From Promethearchaeota archaeon (GTDB taxonomy: Archaea; Asgardarchaeota; Lokiarchaeia; Sigynarchaeales; SOKP01): 7,532 bases of DNA. The notes under the pieces are model-generated. The model made no database searches and was not told where the DNA came from. It saw only the letters and a list, made by a program, of their open reading frames with translations. Location of the stretch: assembly GCA_016839425.1 (NCBI GenBank), contig JAEOUI010000032.1, positions 1-7,532 of the forward strand, written 5' to 3'. The position numbers and the translations under genes are program-made. Every line of letters begins with the position of its first letter. Positions within the stretch are counted from its first letter, which is position 1. This document shows positions 5,827-7,532 of this stretch, in pieces.

Positions 5827-6330
5827 ATGACTATAGATTTTGAGTTTAGAAAAAAAGTAATGGATGTTCATGTGGATGCAGATCTGATAAAATATTGCTA
5901 TCAATGCAATAAATGCACTGATAATTGTCCAATCTCGTATGTAACTAACGATTTATATACTAGAGCCTACGATCCTCGAGAAAATATATTAAACTCGATT
6001 TTAGGCTATAGTACTGCCATTCTTGAAAGTGATCCGATCGCAATATGGGGTTGCACTGTCTGCGATACTTGCGACGAAGTTTGTCCACAACACATAGAAC
6101 TTACATCGATATTTACATTATTAAAAAACGAAAGCGTGAAACGAGGGAATGCGCCCGATTATATCTACGCTCAAGCAAGATCAATATACGAAAGTGCAAA
6201 AGCCATACCTTCCCAAAGCGCAATTGAAAAACGACGACAAATGTTGGGATTACCTCCTGTATCGAGTCCAAACATCGAAGAAGTTCAAACAATATTGAAA
6301 AATATTGCAGTAGATAAAAATTTAAAATAA
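5827..6330 (+). CDS. hdrC: Heterodisulfide reductase subunit C-like iron-sulfur protein (HdrC)
   Basis: This 167-residue soluble ferredoxin-like protein passes electrons to HdrB. It has two classic four-cysteine motifs: C24, C27, C30, C34 (CYQCNKCTDNCP) and C76, C79, C82, C86 (CTVCDTCDEVCP), each binding one [4Fe-4S] cluster. HdrC of methanogens is similar, at about 185 residues. No membrane helix is present, so it is the soluble HdrC type rather than HdrE-linked HdrD. GAGGT at 5815-5819 gives the start at 5827, 13 bases after the vhuU stop. hdrB follows by 15 bases, as in hdrCB operons. Stand-alone HdrBC-like pairs also serve other partners, so the true acceptor (CoM-S-S-CoB or another disulfide/quinone-like acceptor) cannot be told from the sequence. 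Confidence 0.92.
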   Translation: MTIDFEFRKKVMDVHVDADLIKYCYQCNKCTDNCPISYVTNDLYTRAYDPRENILNSILGYSTAILESDPIAIWGCTVCDTCDEVCPQHIELTSIFTLLKNESVKRGNAPDYIYAQARSIYESAKAIPSQSAIEKRRQMLGLPPVSSPNIEEVQTILKNIAVDKNLK

Positions 6331-6345
6331 TGTGGTGTTGAAAAA

Positions 6346-7218
6346 ATGACTGAAATGAAATTGTTTGAAGGATGTACCATTGGAAATCGCATTCCATTCA
6401 TAGAAGTAGCCTCGCGTAATGTTCTCGATAAAATAGGCGTAGAGACTTCTCAAGCACCTTTTTCTTGCTGCCCCGATCCTACCGGAATGAAGAGCTTTAG
6501 CAACGATGCTTGGTTGACTTTAGGCGCCCGAAATCTGTGCTTAGCTGAGGCTGAAGGAAAAGATATCGTTTCGTTATGTAATGGATGCACAAATACTTTA
6601 AGAGGTATCAAACACCAATTAAAGAAAGACGACTTGTTAAAAGATAAAGTCAATGCAGAATTAAAAAAAATTGGCAAGGAATTTAAAAATTCCATCGATG
6701 TCAAGCACTTTATTGATGTAATATTAGAGAAACTCGACATGGTAAAAGATAAAATTGCAAAACCGTTAAATGGTTTAAAAGTAGCCTGTCATCCGGGTTG
6801 CCATTACATGCGCCCGGTAGAGTGGATGGAATCAGACGATCCCTTGAGACCAAAAAATCTTCAAAAAATCGTCGCAGCAACGGGTGCTACGGTCGTTGAT
6901 TACCCAGAATTAGTTCTTTGTTGCGGTTCTGCGGTTTCTAACGCGTATCCAGAACACGGAATGGCCAATTTAAAGCGAAAGTTAGATAGTGTGGATAAGG
7001 CTGGGGCAGATGTCTTGGTTGTAAATTGTCCTGCTTGTTTCCAGCAGTTTGATACACAACAAAAGGATTTAGGAAAGAAATTTAACAAGGAATATGACAT
7101 TCCAGTACTTTATTTGACCGAATTACTAGCACTTTCAATGGGTACTAGTGCTAACGAACTTGGATTGAAATTCCACCGAACTCGTTTAAATAAAGTATTA
7201 GAAAAACTTGGCTTATAA
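6346..7218 (+). CDS. hdrB: Heterodisulfide reductase subunit B-like protein with two CCG domains (HdrB)
   Basis: This 290-residue catalytic subunit reduces a disulfide at two noncubane [4Fe-4S] clusters in methanogen HdrB. Both cysteine-rich CCG motifs are complete. Domain 1 has C10, C41-C42, C78 and C81 (EGCTIGNR, SCCPDPTG, CNGC). Domain 2 has C152, C192-C193, C228 and C231 (PGCHYMRP, LCCGSAVSN, CPAC). C148 (ACHPGC) is an additional cysteine near the second cluster. Length and motif order fit HdrB closely; there is no fusion to HdrC. GGTG at 6334-6337 lies eight bases before the ATG; a second Met at 6355 is a less likely start. It is the last gene of the hydrogenase operon, so it probably receives electrons from VhuAUG through HdrC and bridging proteins not encoded here. 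The physiological disulfide is unknown, especially if the host is not a methanogen. Confidence 0.93.
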   Translation: MTEMKLFEGCTIGNRIPFIEVASRNVLDKIGVETSQAPFSCCPDPTGMKSFSNDAWLTLGARNLCLAEAEGKDIVSLCNGCTNTLRGIKHQLKKDDLLKDKVNAELKKIGKEFKNSIDVKHFIDVILEKLDMVKDKIAKPLNGLKVACHPGCHYMRPVEWMESDDPLRPKNLQKIVAATGATVVDYPELVLCCGSAVSNAYPEHGMANLKRKLDSVDKAGADVLVVNCPACFQQFDTQQKDLGKKFNKEYDIPVLYLTELLALSMGTSANELGLKFHRTRLNKVLEKLGL

Positions 7219-7220
7219 GC

Positions 7221-7250
7221 AAGAATTAATTCTCTTTTTTTTTATTTTTT
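7221..7250 (+). terminator. Oligo-T terminator of the hydrogenase operon
   Basis: Three bases after the hdrB stop is a 12-base palindrome AGAATTAATTCT (7222-7233), followed by T9 (7235-7243), one A and T6 (7245-7250). Archaeal RNA polymerase terminates at such T-runs, so the operon very likely ends here. Confidence 0.65.
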
Positions 7251-7309
7251 AATTTTAAATAACCATTTCCTTAATAATTAAATTTAGTTTAGATCGAGAT
7301 CACGACACA

Positions 7310-7342
7310 TATTAGTGACGCTAATAACTATCATTAGGAATG
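7310..7342. promoter_or_regulatory. Second operator candidate, sharing the operon's palindrome
   Basis: TATTAG (7310-7315) and CTAATA (7321-7326) form a perfect inverted repeat around the 5-base spacer TGACG, the same design as at 2893-2911. Six bases on, ATTAGGAATG (7333-7342) is the exact reverse complement of CATTCCTAAT at 2900-2909. Both lie directly upstream of a TATA-like box, as at the hydrogenase promoter. This suggests one regulator controls the operon and whatever is transcribed rightward from here. Confidence 0.45.
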
Positions 7343-7352
7343 TTTATATATA
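7343..7352 (+). promoter_or_regulatory. TATA-like box in the region after hdrB
   Basis: TTTATATATA begins directly after the ATTAGGAATG element and predicts a transcription start near 7372-7378. It would drive either the hairpin-terminated short RNA described next or a gene beyond the window. Confidence 0.35.
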
Positions 7353-7374
7353 TTCGATGATATTTAATATTTGT

Positions 7375-7447
7375 AATTCTTCGCGTAGAAAAATTACTCC
7401 TTCTGGTACAATATTGGAGAGAACATCTCTCCGATATTCATTTTTTT
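7375..7447 (+). ncRNA. Possible small RNA or attenuated leader
   Basis: Between the predicted start of the TATA box at 7343 and the hairpin-T7 signal ending at 7447 lie about 73 bases with no open reading frame of note. Inference only: this could be a small RNA, or the leader of a gene to the right whose expression is attenuated. No known RNA family is recognised. Confidence 0.2.
7410..7447 (+). terminator. Strong hairpin followed by T7
   Basis: AATATTGGAGAG (7410-7421) pairs with CTCTCCGATATT (7427-7438) over 12 base pairs, one of them a U-G wobble, around a 5-base loop. Two bases later is T7 (7441-7447). It is the strongest stem in the window and has the layout of an intrinsic terminator for rightward transcription. 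It lies about 190 bases after hdrB and beyond an earlier terminator, so it probably ends a different transcript. Confidence 0.6.
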
Positions 7448-7532
7448 CTAAACTAAAATAATTTTAATAATTTTAGCTTTGATAAATAAGAAAATCAACA
7501 AACAAATAATTTAGATTTACAACTAATAACGA
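7448..7532. other. AT-rich right edge without a gene
   Basis: No gene is supportable. A weak AT-only inverted repeat, CTAAAAT (7453-7459) with ATTTTAG (7470-7476), is within what chance would produce at this composition. Confidence 0.3.

Larger units (their letters stand above)
2992..7218 (+). other. Hydrogenase-heterodisulfide reductase operon (vhuG-vhuA-vhuU-hdrC-hdrB)
   Basis: Five same-strand genes are separated by 11, 18, 13 and 15 bases, each with its own Shine-Dalgarno. A TATA-like box and palindrome precede the first gene, and oligo-T follows the last. The gene set corresponds to MvhA and MvhG plus HdrB and HdrC. MvhD (the FeS bridge) and HdrA (flavin, bifurcation) are missing from this transcript. 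Confidence 0.8.

Noticed and set aside
6045..6227. Open frame of 60 codons inside hdrC
   Set aside because: It overlaps the second cysteine motif of hdrC in another frame and encodes nothing recognisable.
7410..7447. Hairpin as an archaeal SECIS element
   Set aside because: It lacks the asymmetric GAA/A internal loop expected of archaeal SECIS, has a T7 run typical of termination, and no selenocysteine codon is seen in the window.

Overview
The window reads as archaeal and is very AT-rich. It has TATA-like boxes, oligo-T transcript ends, Shine-Dalgarno sequences inside the operon, and a methanogen-type [NiFe] hydrogenase linked to heterodisulfide reductase subunits. A separate small vhuU-type gene next to RHH/histidine-phosphotransfer/receiver proteins points to an Asgard (Lokiarchaeia-like) archaeon. 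That lineage is inference from gene content; there is no rRNA here to prove it. Methanococcales also have a split Vhu hydrogenase, so a methanogen is the main alternative.

Left part (1-2676). A 529-base gene-free leader contains three tightly packed hairpins ending in T7 (151-219), then a TATA-like box and an inverted repeat ahead of the first gene. Two tandem paralogs follow (530-1531 and 1777-2676). Each has an acidic N-terminus, a conserved charged block, a ribbon-helix-helix (RHH) DNA-binding segment, a histidine-phosphotransfer helix pair with a retained phosphoacceptor His, and a complete receiver (REC) domain. Neither has a kinase ATPase domain. They look like transcription regulators with a built-in two-step phosphotransfer module.

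Right part (2992-7218). This is one compact operon of five genes with 11-18 nt gaps: group 3c hydrogenase small subunit (vhuG/mvhG), large subunit (vhuA/mvhA) lacking its C-terminal nickel-binding end, a 58-residue gene supplying that missing end (vhuU-like, with cysteine rather than selenocysteine), hdrC and hdrB. Together they would take electrons from H2 at the NiFe site, pass them along a chain of FeS clusters in the small subunit, and deliver them to an HdrBC module with two noncubane clusters. The usual bridge proteins, MvhD and the flavin-bifurcating HdrA, are absent from the window and must be encoded elsewhere if the complex is of the MvhADG-HdrABC type.

The most striking points are: (1) the small subunit carries two copies of its C-terminal eight-cysteine FeS domain with near-identical cysteine spacing; (2) the large subunit is split in frame, with three stop codons in the 21-base junction; (3) the DPCxxC nickel ligand motif is DCCxxC; (4) a palindrome TATTAG-N5-CTAATA lies just before the operon's TATA box and again beyond the operon, next to a second TATA box and a strong hairpin-T7 terminator that could bound a small RNA.
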